A stretch of 64,000 nt of DNA from Nemertoderma westbladi (taxonomy: Eukaryota > Xenacoelomorpha > Nemertodermatida > Nemertodermatidae): NCBI GenBank assembly GCA_032718475.1, contig JAUCBJ010001840.1:1-64000 (forward strand), given 5' to 3'. Shown in pieces: positions 33,165-44,264 of this stretch (within the stretch, counting starts at the first letter, position 1; every line of letters begins with the position of its first letter). Under the pieces are notes generated by a model that was not told the origin of the DNA, ran no database searches, and worked only from the letters and a program-made list of their open reading frames with translations. The position numbers were made by a program, and so were the translations under genes.

Positions 33165-34047
33165 AAATCTGAATAATAATAATAATAATTAAGCAGATAT
33201 TATTAGAGCGCCCTAACTCCAGGAAATCAGTTTCGAAGGCGCTGGGTGAGGGAGAAGAGAGAAGAATATAGCTGAGTGTTACTGATAGGCCCTGTTTAAT
33301 GTTTTTAGACCACACCGGAAATTATTGAGATCGCGCGGTTGCATGGGATGCAATAAATACGTATAATAAGGTTCAGGGTGGATGTGAAGTGAAATAAAAT
33401 ATGTATTAATTAATAAAGCAGTATACAATATAAGTCGTTATCTATGGGTATAAATCATCGAGATGAGAGTTATTGTTTCTACAGTTCATCAAGACGCAGC
33501 TGCAGCACACTGACCAGCTACAGGGAATATCACTTGAGTAGTGTTTATGAAATATCTCCAAAATATGTCGATCAGACGAGATTTAAGACCTACATTGTTT
33601 TTAAAATTCGCTTTGGAAATGCATTTGCAATGTAAGGTACTCGGAACCAAAAATCTTGTTCTGACTTGCATTTTTTCGGCCGCGCAACATTAAATAAAAT
33701 CCGATCACTTGAACGAGTAAAGTGGTTTGATGGTTTGTTTAGTTTAAGGTGTTCTTCCCAGTTGATGTCGCATTTCCCACTACCCAGAAATAATCTTCGA
33801 CAGCGTCATCAAATCTAGGAGTTGTAGGTAGAGAGAAAGGGGGAGTATGTTAAGTGATTTGAGCCGATCTGTGTAGGTCGATTCATTATCTCGTAGTATC
33901 CAGATAGTAACACGTCGTTGTAGACTCTCTAAACGTGATAGGTCATGTTAGACCAACTTGGTGATGCATAGGTCGGTAGAATCATATACATTTTTTAATA
34001 TTTGTACACATTTAATTTCGATAGAGTGGTAAGATTTGATTATTATT
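33165..34047. other. Non-coding stretch
   Basis: An (AAT)n run at 33174-33188 follows the piggyBac-like element. No gene recognised. A 63-codon frame at 33444-33635 has no family features. Confidence 0.4.
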
Positions 34048-34052
34048 ATTAT

Positions 34053-35219
34053 TGTAAAAGCTTTTGCGTAATTAGCCGGTTATTTTCCCGTAAAGTACTC
34101 TGTAGTTGGTTTACCAGGCATAAAAAGGCCGTGTTCTTACTGTACTGGTGTTTTAGAGGACATAAAAGTCATTTCTTCTGTATGTGTACTTTAAAGGACA
34201 TAATCCGTAATTTCGTGACGCAATAGCTGGATACTCTTGAAAACAGTGGCGCTACCATGACGACGGCTAGCAGCTGATATTGCCACGTCGACAGTTCTTT
34301 GTTTCTTTGTTCTCTCGTTGTTCGGTTGACCAATCAGAGCGTTTGTTGTCTCTGTGTTGGAGGTGTATACAGAGGCTCAGTAGTTCAGTGTTATGTTTTG
34401 CCCAGAGCCTAAGAACCGGCTTTTGGCACCTCCGTGTTTTCAGTTTTTATCTTACACTAGTAGGCTTAATTATAAGGACATATATCCGTTATCTCAACAT
34501 AACATAACATACCATACCTAATCAAACAACCTGTGCATACTTTTATATTGTTATACTGCTATTTACTGTCAGTTCTTCATAATATGGTTGATGAATTATT
34601 ATATTTGGAATAACGATAAATAACCCCGAAAACCCAATATTCTTGATATACCGAAGGTAAGAGAGAAAGGTTACATATAACGATTGTGACTTATGTTAAA
34701 GTGGTTTGAAGTGAATCTAATGTTATTTGATAGACCCTACATGATTCGGTCTGTGTTCCTTTTATATGTGACTAAAATCAGTGAAGATCGGCAGATTAGT
34801 GTGCAGTATTGTGCAGCATTGTGTATTAGTGAGACTGATAACGAAGCATTTCCTAAAGAATGCGCCATATATGTGAATTATAACTAAGCCATATCGTTGT
34901 GAGTAGTTTAAGTCATAACTCTGTTTATATAGGTAGAGCGCCACGTCCTAAAGGAACTGTTAATATTTCCCGAAGATGAATAATATTGTCAGAAATTATA
35001 TAATACTGTCAGTCGAATAATACATTAGGCCTACATAGCAATACGATTAAGCCGTCGAACCCAATCTCCCGGGTATATCCAGCGGGTGAATGATCGCGCA
35101 CAGATTGGTTTCGACTAGTGTAGTGAATCAAATACTTGTCATAGGCTAAAAGCGAATTATTATCTAGAAGACATCCTAATTTGGCGGGTTAAACTGCCAA
35201 AGGTCTGAAAGCGCGAACA
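34053..35219 (+). mobile_element. Solo LTR related to element 1
   Basis: TGTAAAAGC...GCGCGAACA is the reverse complement of the element 1 LTR over its length, with marked divergence. Matched pieces include GACATAAAAGTCATT, CCAATCAGAGCG, AAGCATTTCCTAAAGAATGCG, TAAAGGAACTGTTAATATTT, CCCGGGTATATCCAGCGGGTGAATG and AAACTGCCAAAGGTCT. ATTAT at 34048-34052 and 35220-35224 gives a 5-bp target duplication, although the site is a simple ATT repeat. A solo LTR arises by recombination between the two LTRs of a full element. Confidence 0.8.
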
Positions 35220-35224
35220 ATTAT

Positions 35225-35539
35225 TATTTATTAACTATTTATATAGCGCTCTTCTGAGCCAGATTCAGAGCGCTTAAAAAATAAATATAAAAATTATAAT
35301 CATGAAAATTAAAAAAACACAATCAGTTGAGATATAAAATAATTTAAAAGTGTCAACATTATAAGTCACCAGTAAAGTAAAATAATTGATGGTCCTACAA
35401 GTTTATTCACCATATTCTGCTCTGAATAGGAACGTCTTTAGCCTATTTATTTTTAAACGTGTCCAATGAGGGTGGCTCTCTAACTGACTGGGGGATAGAG
35501 TTCCAAACAGTAGGTGCCGCAACGGAAAATGCTCGTCTA
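35225..35539 (-). pseudogene. LINE C-terminal end (minus strand), left of the foldback element
   Basis: The minus strand reads RRAFSVAAPTVWNSIPQSV and then a SLDTFKNRLKTFLF-type stretch, the conserved end of CR1/Jockey-like LINE proteins. It is followed by untranslated sequence ending in an (ATT)n-like tail where the solo LTR inserted. The rest of this LINE lies beyond the foldback element at 38327-38880. Confidence 0.65.
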
Positions 35540-35609
35540 CTATGGCGTCTCTAAAGGGTCAAAATATAAATGAATAAAAACCTCTATGAAACAAGAAAAA
35601 TGCCTCCAT

Positions 35610-36155
35610 ATTTGTTACTGCAGTAATAAATAATTGTTACTGCAGTAGAAATTATTAATTACTGCAGTAATAAATAAAAATTATTTTTTACTGCAGTATG
35701 AATTATTTGTTACTGCAGTAAAAATTTTTTTTTATTTATTACTGCAGTAATAAATAATTGTTACTGCAGAAATAAATATTTGTTACTGCAGTAACAATTA
35801 TTTATTACTGCAGTAACAATTGTTTCTTACCGCAGTAACAATTATTCATTACTGTAGTGACAATTATTTAATTCTGCAGTAACAATTATTTATTACTGCG
35901 AACACAGTAACAATTATTTATTACTGCAGTAACAATTATTTAATACTGCAGTAACAATTATTTATTACTGCAGTAACAATTATTTAATACTGCAGTAACA
36001 ATTATTTATTACTGCAGTAACAATTATTTGCTACTGCAGTAGCAAATATTTATTACTGCAGTAGCAAATATTTATTACTGCAGTAACAAATAATTATTAC
36101 TGCAGTAATAATTATTTGTTACTGCAGTAATAATTATTTGTTACTGCAGTACTAA
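35610..36155. repeat. Left arm palindrome array (TTACTGCAGTAA)n
   Basis: About 25 copies of the 12-bp palindrome or close variants, mostly spaced 22 bp apart by CAATTATTTA or AAATAATTG fillers. One variant, CTGCGAACACAG at about 35898, has six bases inserted in the palindrome centre. Confidence 0.9.
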
Positions 36156-36865
36156 ACTGTCATTTCATTGGCCGATATAATTCAATTAATCTCCAATCAG
36201 AATCCGCAGTTATAAGGGACACCCAAAACCGGGTTTAATTGGTTGTTATGCAGCATATAATTCCACCAATGGGATCTTATGAAGCGTTTACGAAGCAATC
36301 ATATGGATTTGTCATTGCCAGATTACACTGTTTATGTTCTCTACCATAACGTAGGATGAAAAACGGGTATTCTTCACACTGTCACAGTCACATGGGCGAT
36401 AGTTTGGCCTACAATATGTAGCGGTATAATACGTGAACTGGTTAAGTGATATCTCCGGGCGGTTCAGCCTTTCATTTTAGATAGGACTACAGTAATGTAC
36501 TGGAAAACTGTAGGCCCAGTGTAAGTACAGAAGTACCGTATATCCAAATCAACTCACTGCAATGCAATTAGTATAGATTTACGTGGTACTCGCTATCTGG
36601 CAGCCAGGTTACTAGTTAAGTTGAGCCTGATTCGCATTGGAATTTAAGTGATAGGATATACGTATTGTATGCGATAATTAATTATTAACTTTTTAATATT
36701 ATGTTGAATTTGAACCACATGAACTAACAACTAAGTAGGCCTAATACTTTATCAATTTAATAATGCGTGTTATACAGTCTGACAGTAGGCCTACACAGTA
36801 CACACACTTATACAGTAGGGTTATCTTTATCTATCTATTCTATTCCATTATTCTATCTATTATCT

Positions 36866-37519
36866 TTAAAAAAATGATAAAATTAATAAATATCCGGATA
36901 ATATGTGAACTCTGCGTAGGGTTACGTGAATACCTTGGAATTTCAGAATACCTCGCACTAATCGACATCCAGCGTGAACATACTTCCTATGAATGGCTTC
37001 AATCTTTGATTTTAAATCGATGTCGGATATAATAGTGAATGTGTTTCTCCGTTGAATTTGAAATTGTCTCACCCGCCGAGTAATTGTGGACTTACTCACT
37101 CCAAACATTTTACTTATTTGTTTCCATGAAAATCCGGTGTCCCTAAAAAATTCAAGGCTTTCCTTATCGAAGACATATGTAGGTCGCCCTGATAACCCTG
37201 TATACATAAGGGTCGGGCGTAGCCGAGTAGGGTTGGAACAACAAGTGCTTATACCCATATCGATGGGTTGAATTGTATTTAACCAACGCAGCCATTGTTT
37301 GGTTTCATTAAACAGTTGTCCAACAATAATAGTTGGGCGGATAATTTGATGACTTTCAATTTGCCCCAATATCGCTACAAAATGTTCAAGATTTCGATGT
37401 ATATAGTTGTAATCATGTCCACGTACCCCAATGACAGAAATTGCCTCACATCTTTCTATAATGCTTGACAAATCGTCTAAAAAAGCGGAACCAAGGTCAT
37501 CCATGGGCTCGTCGAACAC
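36866..37519 (-). pseudogene. Truncated HTH protein of the foldback element
   Basis: 217 codons starting MFDEPMDDLG. Residues 1-105 have no known domain. GRPTYVFDKESLEFF at about 110 leads into a helix-turn-helix, GFSWKQISKMFGVSKSTITR at about 129-148. After it comes DIDLKSKIEAIHRKYVHAG and a G-x-H-V-x-x-R-R-V motif near 197-204. This order matches the N-terminal DNA-binding half of a DDE-integrase-like transposase family common in fishes, cnidarians and echinoderms. The catalytic half is absent: after RRV the frame ends within 13 codons. It may still bind DNA. The family call is from memory of the pattern and should be searched. Confidence 0.5.
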
Positions 37520-37744
37520 TCCGTACCTATTATGTATTGTTTAGTAGGCCTACTGGCTACTGCTAGAGAACATAAACAGTGTAATCTATGGCAATGACAA
37601 ATCCATTATGATTGCATCGTTAACGCTTCATAAGATCTCATTGGTGGAATTGTATGCTGCATAACAACCAATTAAACCCGGTTTTGGGTGGCCCTTATAA
37701 CTGCGGATTCTGATTGGGGATTAATTGAATTATATCGGCCAATG

Positions 37745-38250
37745 AAATGATAGTTTAGTACTGTAGTAATAAATATTCGCTACTGCAGTAAGAAATAATT
37801 ATTACTGCAGTAACAAATAATTATTACTGCAGTAATAAATATTTGCTACTGCAGTAATAAATATTTGCTACTGCAGTAGCAAATAATTGTTACTGCAGTA
37901 GCAAATAATTGTTACTGCAGTAATAAATAATTGTTACTGCAGTATTAAATAATTGTTACTGCAGTAATAAATAATTGTTACTGTGTTTGCAGTAATAAAT
38001 AATTGTTACTGCAGAATTAAATAATTGTTACTACAGTAATAAATAATTGTTACTGCAGTAATAAATAATTGTTACTGCGGTAAGAAACAATTGTTACTGC
38101 AGCAATAATTATTTATTACTGCAGTAATAAATAAAATTTTTTTTTACTGCAGTAACAAATAATTCATACTGCAGTAAAAAAGAAATTTTTATTCATTACT
38201 GCAGTAATTAATAATTTCTACTGCAGTAGCAATTATTTATTACTGCAGTA
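37745..38250. repeat. Right arm palindrome array (TTACTGCAGTAA)n
   Basis: Mirror image of the left array, including the expanded variant ACTGTGTTTGCAGT at about 37980-37993. Fillers are AAATAATTG in this orientation. Confidence 0.9.
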
Positions 38251-38326
38251 ACAAATATGGAGGCATTTTTCTTGTTTCATAGAGGTTTTTATTCATTTAT
38301 ATTTTGACCCCATAGAGACGCCATAG

Positions 38327-38880
38327 ATAGGGGTCTGTTTGTGTGCAGATGTTCGGTAGGTCATTCGATTCTACTAAGAATAACAATGTTGCTAGAATAC
38401 TGTCAACGCTGTCAACGTCTTTAGTTTTTGACACTGCATGCCCAACTTTCACTGATTGAGTTCTATCTGATAGATAGCTACGTATCATTTCCCATAGTTT
38501 TCCCCGAATTGCTAATTTTCATAATTTTAGTAGCACCGAACTATGAGATATAGAATCAAAAGCCTTTTGAAAGTCTAGATAAATTATTTCTACTGTTGAA
38601 TCACATTATTTTCTATAGCGTGATATATTTTATCTAAAACCACAAGCAGTTGAAGAACGGGTGGCTGCTGTTTTTATTGCTGGCTTTTTGTAAACTGAGC
38701 GGAAGAATTCGGAAAAAAAGGTCAGCTTGTTCTGCCGGTGTACATGCATGCGGTATACCCATTATAAGTTACAAGAGGTGGTATTGCATTGATGTTACGT
38801 AAAGATTTGAAGTATTTATAGAGTTGTTGCATAGAGCGACTACTGGCTAGTTTTCATTCATGTTGAGCCTGGTCAGTTTC
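38327..38880 (-). pseudogene. LINE reverse transcriptase part (minus strand), right of the foldback element
   Basis: The minus strand gives IYLDFQKAFDSISH at about 38590-38550 (the first RT catalytic motif), a stop, then IRSYLSDRTQSVKVGHAVS and a worn LLFLV.SNDLP-like piece. Further upstream, INAIPPLVTYNG-like text near 38790 fits the pre-RT part, but the stretch between is deleted. With 35225-35539 it forms one broken CR1/Jockey-like LINE. Confidence 0.65.
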
Positions 38881-40312
38881 TAGATCCGTATTTATTTCGT
38901 GTGGGGCGTGTTCCGGGAATGTACCCGGACCGCAGAAGGAAATCGGGAACTGGAATGTAGTTTTTAACACTCGGTCCTTTTATTCCAAACAAACGTAAAC
39001 ACATTTCCTGATAACCGGTATGAAATATCAACAAAGCGAGTACCGTAGACAACAGGCTAATGGGTGGTACTGCATGGAAAACACAGTATATTATCATAAG
39101 ACAGGTACAGTATGACAACTAGGGTGGTGCGTTTTTACTTTTTTTCGATTTCGTTGTTCTACCGGTGTGCAAAAGTTGCCAAATGGTAAAAAATTAAGGC
39201 AAAAAAAATTTCTCTAAATTTCATCTATATCTTGACGGATTGAAATTTTGAGCCTTCGCGATGCACCACAATTAAAATTATAACAATATAACACATTAAT
39301 GAAAGATTAATGACTCAAGAAAGAACTTCCAGCATGCATCAAATGTCATCAAATGGGTCCAAACTTAGTTAGATACCAAAATTATAATTTTTGGATCAAG
39401 GGAACTAGTGCTACATTTGGCGCAAGTGGTGATAATTCTTAATTTTCGCGATAGCCAACGTTGAGTTCTCCTACTGCATTAATATTATGCTCATTAGAAC
39501 CGCAATGTCCGATTTAGTGGAGGTAGACAACTTCAAAACAAACGAAGAGCGAATAGTTCTTGAGATATTGCAGAAAATGTGAAGTCCGGCACAAGTCTAC
39601 TTTACCACCTTGGTGCGATATTGACAAATCCTTTGTAAAAATTTAATTTTGAATTATCTCAAGGAATCAATAATAGACACATCACAGAAATGATCGATGT
39701 ATTGGGTGTCGACACCTTTAAAATAAGAGTAGAGTCATTAGTTCTTAAGTTATTTCACAAAATGTCAAGACTATATCCACCAATTAATACTTGATATTGA
39801 GTTGACCCATTCCACAAAATTTGTACAAAAACTATAGTGAATTAATCAGTACTCTTTAATTTTGAAGGTGTCTGTGTACACAATTATACTGTGTTATACT
39901 GTAAGCACTACAACTGATACTGCATGTAGGTAAAACACACTCCCTGCTCGGCCTTGGCCGAAAATTTACACAAAGGCATGGATATTGATCCATGAAATAA
40001 GTTCTAGAATAATGTTATATCATGTGAAAGACGGTGAGCACAATAGTTCAAAACATTCCATAAAATGGTATATAACCTAAATTATCCTAACAATATACAA
40101 ACACTTGTACAAATAATGCATATAAAGATAATGTATGATTCCTAAAACATTTCTTAATTAAAAGATCCCATGAGTTATGATTACTTCAATCCCTATCTTA
40201 ACCCTATCTAACCTATGACGATTAAACTATTATACTAAGTCAATTCCAAGTACTGTTCAAATAGATGAGTTTCAAGTTACTTAGTTATATTATTTATGGT
40301 GCCACAGCAGAA
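38881..40312. other. Non-coding stretch
   Basis: No gene or element recognised. AT-rich with short direct words but no clear repeat. It may include the 3' region of the decayed BEL/Pao element that follows. Confidence 0.4.
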
Positions 40313-41710
40313 CTAGCTCAGAGATTGGCTGGGGAAATATGGCTTGGGAGTCTTGTCCTTTCCAAGTCGGACCAGACGAATGGTTACTGAGCCCACTATG
40401 TTATCTCCACTGATCTTTACTGCGTTGACAATGCCTGTGGGCCAATTATTATGATGCAGGTTTTTCTCTCTTATAAGGACGAGGTCTCCAACTTCTAATG
40501 AGGTCTTTGGGTTCTTCCACTTACGCCGTGCCTGTAACGTTAACATATAATTATCTTTCCATCGAAACCAGAATTGATCCGCGAGATATTGCACTCATCG
40601 CCATCTACGTGACCCATATATGAGGATGTCAGACTTATGAAAGCTATCCATTTGTGGTGGTGGGTGTCCATCTTCCTTTAAGGTCAAGATCATGGATGGG
40701 TTAAGAGGTTGGGGATCAACAGGGTTTGTTGATACATCCCAGAGTGGTGTTGAATTGATAATTGCAGATGCTTCAACCAAGGCTGTATGTAACTTATCCC
40801 TAGCCAGCCTCTGGGGTCCCATGAGCATCAGAGTCAATCTAAAATCCTCCTTATGGATCCTATCTTCCTTTCCCAGCTGCCTCCAAAATGAGAAGCATGG
40901 GGAGGATTAAATTCCCACTTTACACCTCGATCTTTCAAATCATGTTCTATCGCTTCAAAATCGTTTTTTGCTTCATCCCATGTGCCTCTATAAAGTTTGA
41001 ACTTCTATCATTATGCAGGGTTCTGCATAAACCACGTATTCCTATAAATCGCCGAAGGGCATTCCTGAAGCTAGGTGTGTCCAACGAGAGCAATAATTCG
41101 ATATGCACTGCCCTACATACGAGGCAAGTTAGAAGGAGTGCCCATGTTTTCTGATTGCCTGTATTTTGTCATGTTGTTCTTCCCTCTGAAATCGTCCAGG
41201 GTCCAAATACATCAAGTCCGGTATTTGTGAATGGTGGGACTTGCTCAAGCCTATCTTTGGGCAGATCAGCCATTTGGTGGGATCCAAGTTCACCTCTCAT
41301 CATTTGGCAGAGGATACAGTTCTTAATGTAATCCTTGATGAGTGTTTGTCCCTTCAAGAGATGAAACCATGCACTACGGATGGCTCCATGAGTAAAACTT
41401 CTGCTAGGGGCTGTTTCTCTGGTATCAGACGGGGGTGTTGAGCATCAAAAGGGATATCTGCCCTTCTAATTCGACCACCAACCAGAGGTGTACCATTTGC
41501 GTTCAAGAAAGGTGCCAACTCTGCGATTGGATGTGATTCTGGAATGTGCCTTCCAGCTCTAAGCTCTCGCAGGATGTCAGGATAGCAATCCTTCTGAGCA
41601 TCCTGTACTAAAAATTCCTCTGCATCAGAGATAAATATAGGTGAGTTCATACATGTTGAACTGATAGTTTTAGATGGGTCCTTTTTGATTCGGATTCTCC
41701 TGAGGAGCAT
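40313..41710 (-). pseudogene. Integrase of LTR element 2, broken
   Basis: Pieces in three frames. 41710-41354 has GGRIRRADIPFDAQHP, the pre-integrase part. 41357-41169 has CILCQMMRGELG, MADLPKDR, PFTNTGLDVFGPW, which is the end of the zinc domain plus the first catalytic Asp. 40837-40595 has INSTPLWDVS..P. 40594-40313 has WRKNPKTSLEVGDLVLIRE-like text, the DUF5641 end domain. The middle of the catalytic core, with the second Asp and the Glu, is not found. Confidence 0.75.
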
Positions 41711-41721
41711 TCTACAAAACT

Positions 41722-42339
41722 TTAGGACCAGTTGTACAGCGGAAACGATTCTGGTCCACTACCCATTTTCTTGTAGATATGATAGAATACACATGTAGCC
41801 CTATGGCTTTGAAACTTACAAGTCATCAGGGCAGTTTTACCTCGATCTATGACAACTTCAGGTAGATCTTTCAAATCCAAAACACTATTCTCTGAACCAG
41901 TTTTGACCAAATGTATGGGAGAGTATTCTGCTCTAAGAAAATCACGGCCTTGGAGCCACTTAGAAGAACTCAAAGGAATAGGATCAGCTGGTCTTGATGC
42001 AATATCTGCCGGGTTCAAACTAGATGGTATATAATTCCACTGAATTGGCATTCTAATCTGACAAATTATGTGGATTCGCCGTGAGATATATCTGCTAAAA
42101 CGAGCCTTTGAATTTGTTACATAGCCTAATATTACCATACTATCAGAGTAGTAGTAGATATTATGTGGTTTTTGATGTAGAGCATAATCAACTTCTCTAC
42201 TGGCCACTGTAGCTTCTAGTGCAGCGCTAAGTTCCAACCTAGGTATGGATGTCCCACTATGTGGTGTTACCTTTGAGTTACCAGTCACAAAACCCACATA
42301 TACTTCTCCACTTTTGTTGACTGATTTCATATAAATCAC
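41722..42339 (-). pseudogene. RNase H region of LTR element 2
   Basis: 205 codons: GTSIPRLELSAALEATVAS, then YYYSDSMVILGYV, WNYIPSSLNPADIASRP and KWLQGRDFL. These carry the Glu and Asp of RNase H and the NPADIASR motif seen in all BEL/Pao elements. The first Asp motif lies in the damaged part upstream. Confidence 0.8.
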
Positions 42340-42364
42340 GTATCCAATACCTTTATCGGAGGCA

Positions 42365-43158
42365 TCATAAAAAACATAAAGATCTTGCTATGTACAGACT
42401 CCAAAATATAGTGGACGGAATAGGGAGTTGATCCAGTGCCACTAAAGATAGTAGCCAGTCATCCCACTCCTTCCGGAAACGCATGGGAAGTTCCTTATCC
42501 CATCCACAACTCTCTAGCTCTTCACACGAATCTGCTTTCCTTGGTAAGATAGAACGTTGTATTATCCGTCCAGCTAGGACAACAGGACTTGCTACACCTA
42601 TTGGATTAAATATTGAATTTATAGTTGAGAGTACCCCTCTCCTAGTAAGAGGTTTTTGTGGGATCTCAATTTTGAGAATAAAGCAGTCCAATCTTGTATC
42701 CAATGTAACCCCAAGTGTCCGTTGTAGATTGGACTCACTTATCTCAACACTCGTGGGATCACTTCCACATTCTGAAGGTGGAAATGCTGTTAACACATCC
42801 ACATGGCTTGATGCAATCTTATGTAGTCGGATATGGAATTGTGAAAGAGTTTGGATAGATCCTTGTAAGACTGATACTGCACCTTGGATACTAGTGGTTT
42901 CGTTGCATCATTTCCATCAAACCAATAAAACCGTAAGAAATCGCGGTGGTCTGGATCCACATGGAAACAATAGAACATTGCTTCCACATCTGCCTTGAAT
43001 CCCACAGCTCCTTCTCGAAATCTTATCAATACATCTCTCAGAGGATTATTCTCATTGGGACCTTGTATCAGTTGCTCATTAAGACTAGTTCCATAATACT
43101 TTGTGGAACTATCAATATCAATAGAAAGGAAGAGGGACTTGGATCCAGCCATCACCAT
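42365..43158 (-). pseudogene. Reverse transcriptase of LTR element 2, core deleted
   Basis: 43158-42900 holds LNEQLIQGPNENNPLRDVLIRFREG and FKADVEAMFYCFHVDPDHRDFLRFYW (first RT catalytic Asp). At about 42885 the sequence jumps to the thumb side (a QTLSQFH-like stretch, then DVLTAFPPSE). The YXDD active-site box between them is lost. 42802-42365 continues with LGVTLDTRLDCF, LTRRGVLSTINSIFNPIGVASP. Confidence 0.8.
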
Positions 43159-43199
43159 TTATCTTAATATTTGGTATTATCCTTTTCTCAAATAGAAGA

Positions 43200-43760
43200 T
43201 CATCCTGTGAGTGATTTCCCAGTTAATTCATCATCAGGGAGGTTTAAGAAAGGTTGTTTTTAATCATGCTCACTGACTCAGGAAGAGAATGGTAACTACA
43301 CTTGCTAAAGGTTGGCACACTCTCCAGGTGGTTATCTGAACATATATGCAGTGTGGTAGATGTGGATGATTTGCGGGTAGAATGGGGACATGTTTGGCCA
43401 GCAATTTCCCACCCTAAAGGTGTCTTATGAAGAATTGGTGGTATACTACCATAGGTTTTTGTGGGAAGTAATTCACTACAATCACGACCAAGGAGAATGA
43501 GTGTTTCAGCTAAATCATCTCTTACTGGAAACCTATTTGCAGAGTTTTGGATATGTGGGAGACTTTTTATTATTTCAGGAGTAGCAATATCATTTCTTGC
43601 TTCAGGAATCCCCGCATTTGTATACAGTGGTGGAAGATAGAAGCTCCTAGATTCGGTAACCCCTTTAATTTCTACATACCTGAAACCTGGAACTGTGACT
43701 GTGTTAAAGTTGAAATCGTGTAATCATATGTTGGAGCTTTGATACCTAAGAATTCGGTAA
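43200..43760 (-). pseudogene. Protease-side region of LTR element 2
   Basis: One minus-strand frame gives ETLILLGRDCSELLPTKTYG and PLGWEIAGQTC, the DUF1758-type segment that follows the aspartic protease in BEL/Pao proteins. The Asp-Thr/Ser-Gly active site itself is not readable. Confidence 0.65.
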
Positions 43761-44029
43761 CTTTGGATCTATGTAAGACGAGTTAGATTGTTTGTATATA
43801 CTCTCAATTTCGTGTCTGAATGGTCTGGAGCTTTGAGATCCACCAAAAAGATTTTGCTGAAACTCTGATTTTCGATTCCACATTGCGCAATACAGTGAGT
43901 TTGTTTGTCATTTGTCTTATTAACATTTGGTGGTCTTGGCTGTTTGTTCTGAGCCTGAGATATGTGTATGTGTATAAAATGTGCATAAATGTGTATGACT
44001 GACACATGGTCTGACTTTTTACAGATTGA

Positions 44030-44248
44030 TCAGAATGTTTCTTCTCTGCATCTACTCTTGAAATGTTCACCGAGACATTTGTAACAAAGACGGTTTTGAC
44101 GAATAAACTGTTGTTTCTCTTCTATCTTTAGGGTGCCAAAGTCATGACATTCTTGGAGTGGATGACCTCTTCGATTGTGGAATATACACATAGGTTTTTC
44201 TGTTTCCTTCTGTTTTCTGTTCTGTTTTCCTTTTCGGAGTCTTATCAA
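44030..44248 (-). pseudogene. Gag zinc knuckle of LTR element 2
   Basis: 72 codons with CIFHNRRGHPLQEC, then FIRQNRLCYKCLGEHFKSRC, the paired knuckle pattern of BEL/Pao Gag. It is cut at its N-terminal side by the satellite. Confidence 0.75.
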
Positions 44249-44264
44249 TCTCAGTTTTTAAAGT

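Larger units (their letters stand above)
35540..38326. mobile_element. Foldback DNA element with palindrome-iteron arms
   Basis: 2,787 bp. Its two arms are inverted copies of each other from CTATGGCGTCTCTA (35540) and its complement at 38326 inward to about 36345 and 37562. The outer part shares GGGTCAAAATATAAATGAAT and the GCCTCCATATTTGTTACTG segment; the middle is about 540 bp of TTACTGCAGTAA palindromes; the inner part shares CATTTCATTGGCCGATATAA and about 190 further bp. The 1.2-kb centre holds a truncated HTH protein frame on the minus strand. It interrupts a LINE relic. Superfamily undecided: no clear direct target duplication is visible. Confidence 0.85.
40313..44248 (-). mobile_element. 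LTR element 2: decayed BEL/Pao pol, no LTRs seen
   Basis: Read on the minus strand, domains occur in BEL/Pao order: Gag zinc knuckle (44248-44030), protease-side region (about 43700-43260), RT pieces and RNase H (43158-41722), integrase (41710-40313). Many frameshifts and stops divide them, and the catalytic heart of RT is deleted. No direct repeats flank it. The 73-bp satellite begins right beside its Gag end, so Gag upstream of the knuckle is missing. It differs clearly from elements 1 and 3, so it is another BEL/Pao lineage. Confidence 0.8.

Noticed and set aside
35610-38250. CRISPR-like regular spacing of a 12-bp palindrome
   Set aside because: The repeats are too short, the spacers are themselves repeated AT filler, the array is mirrored in two arms, and the sequence is animal-like.
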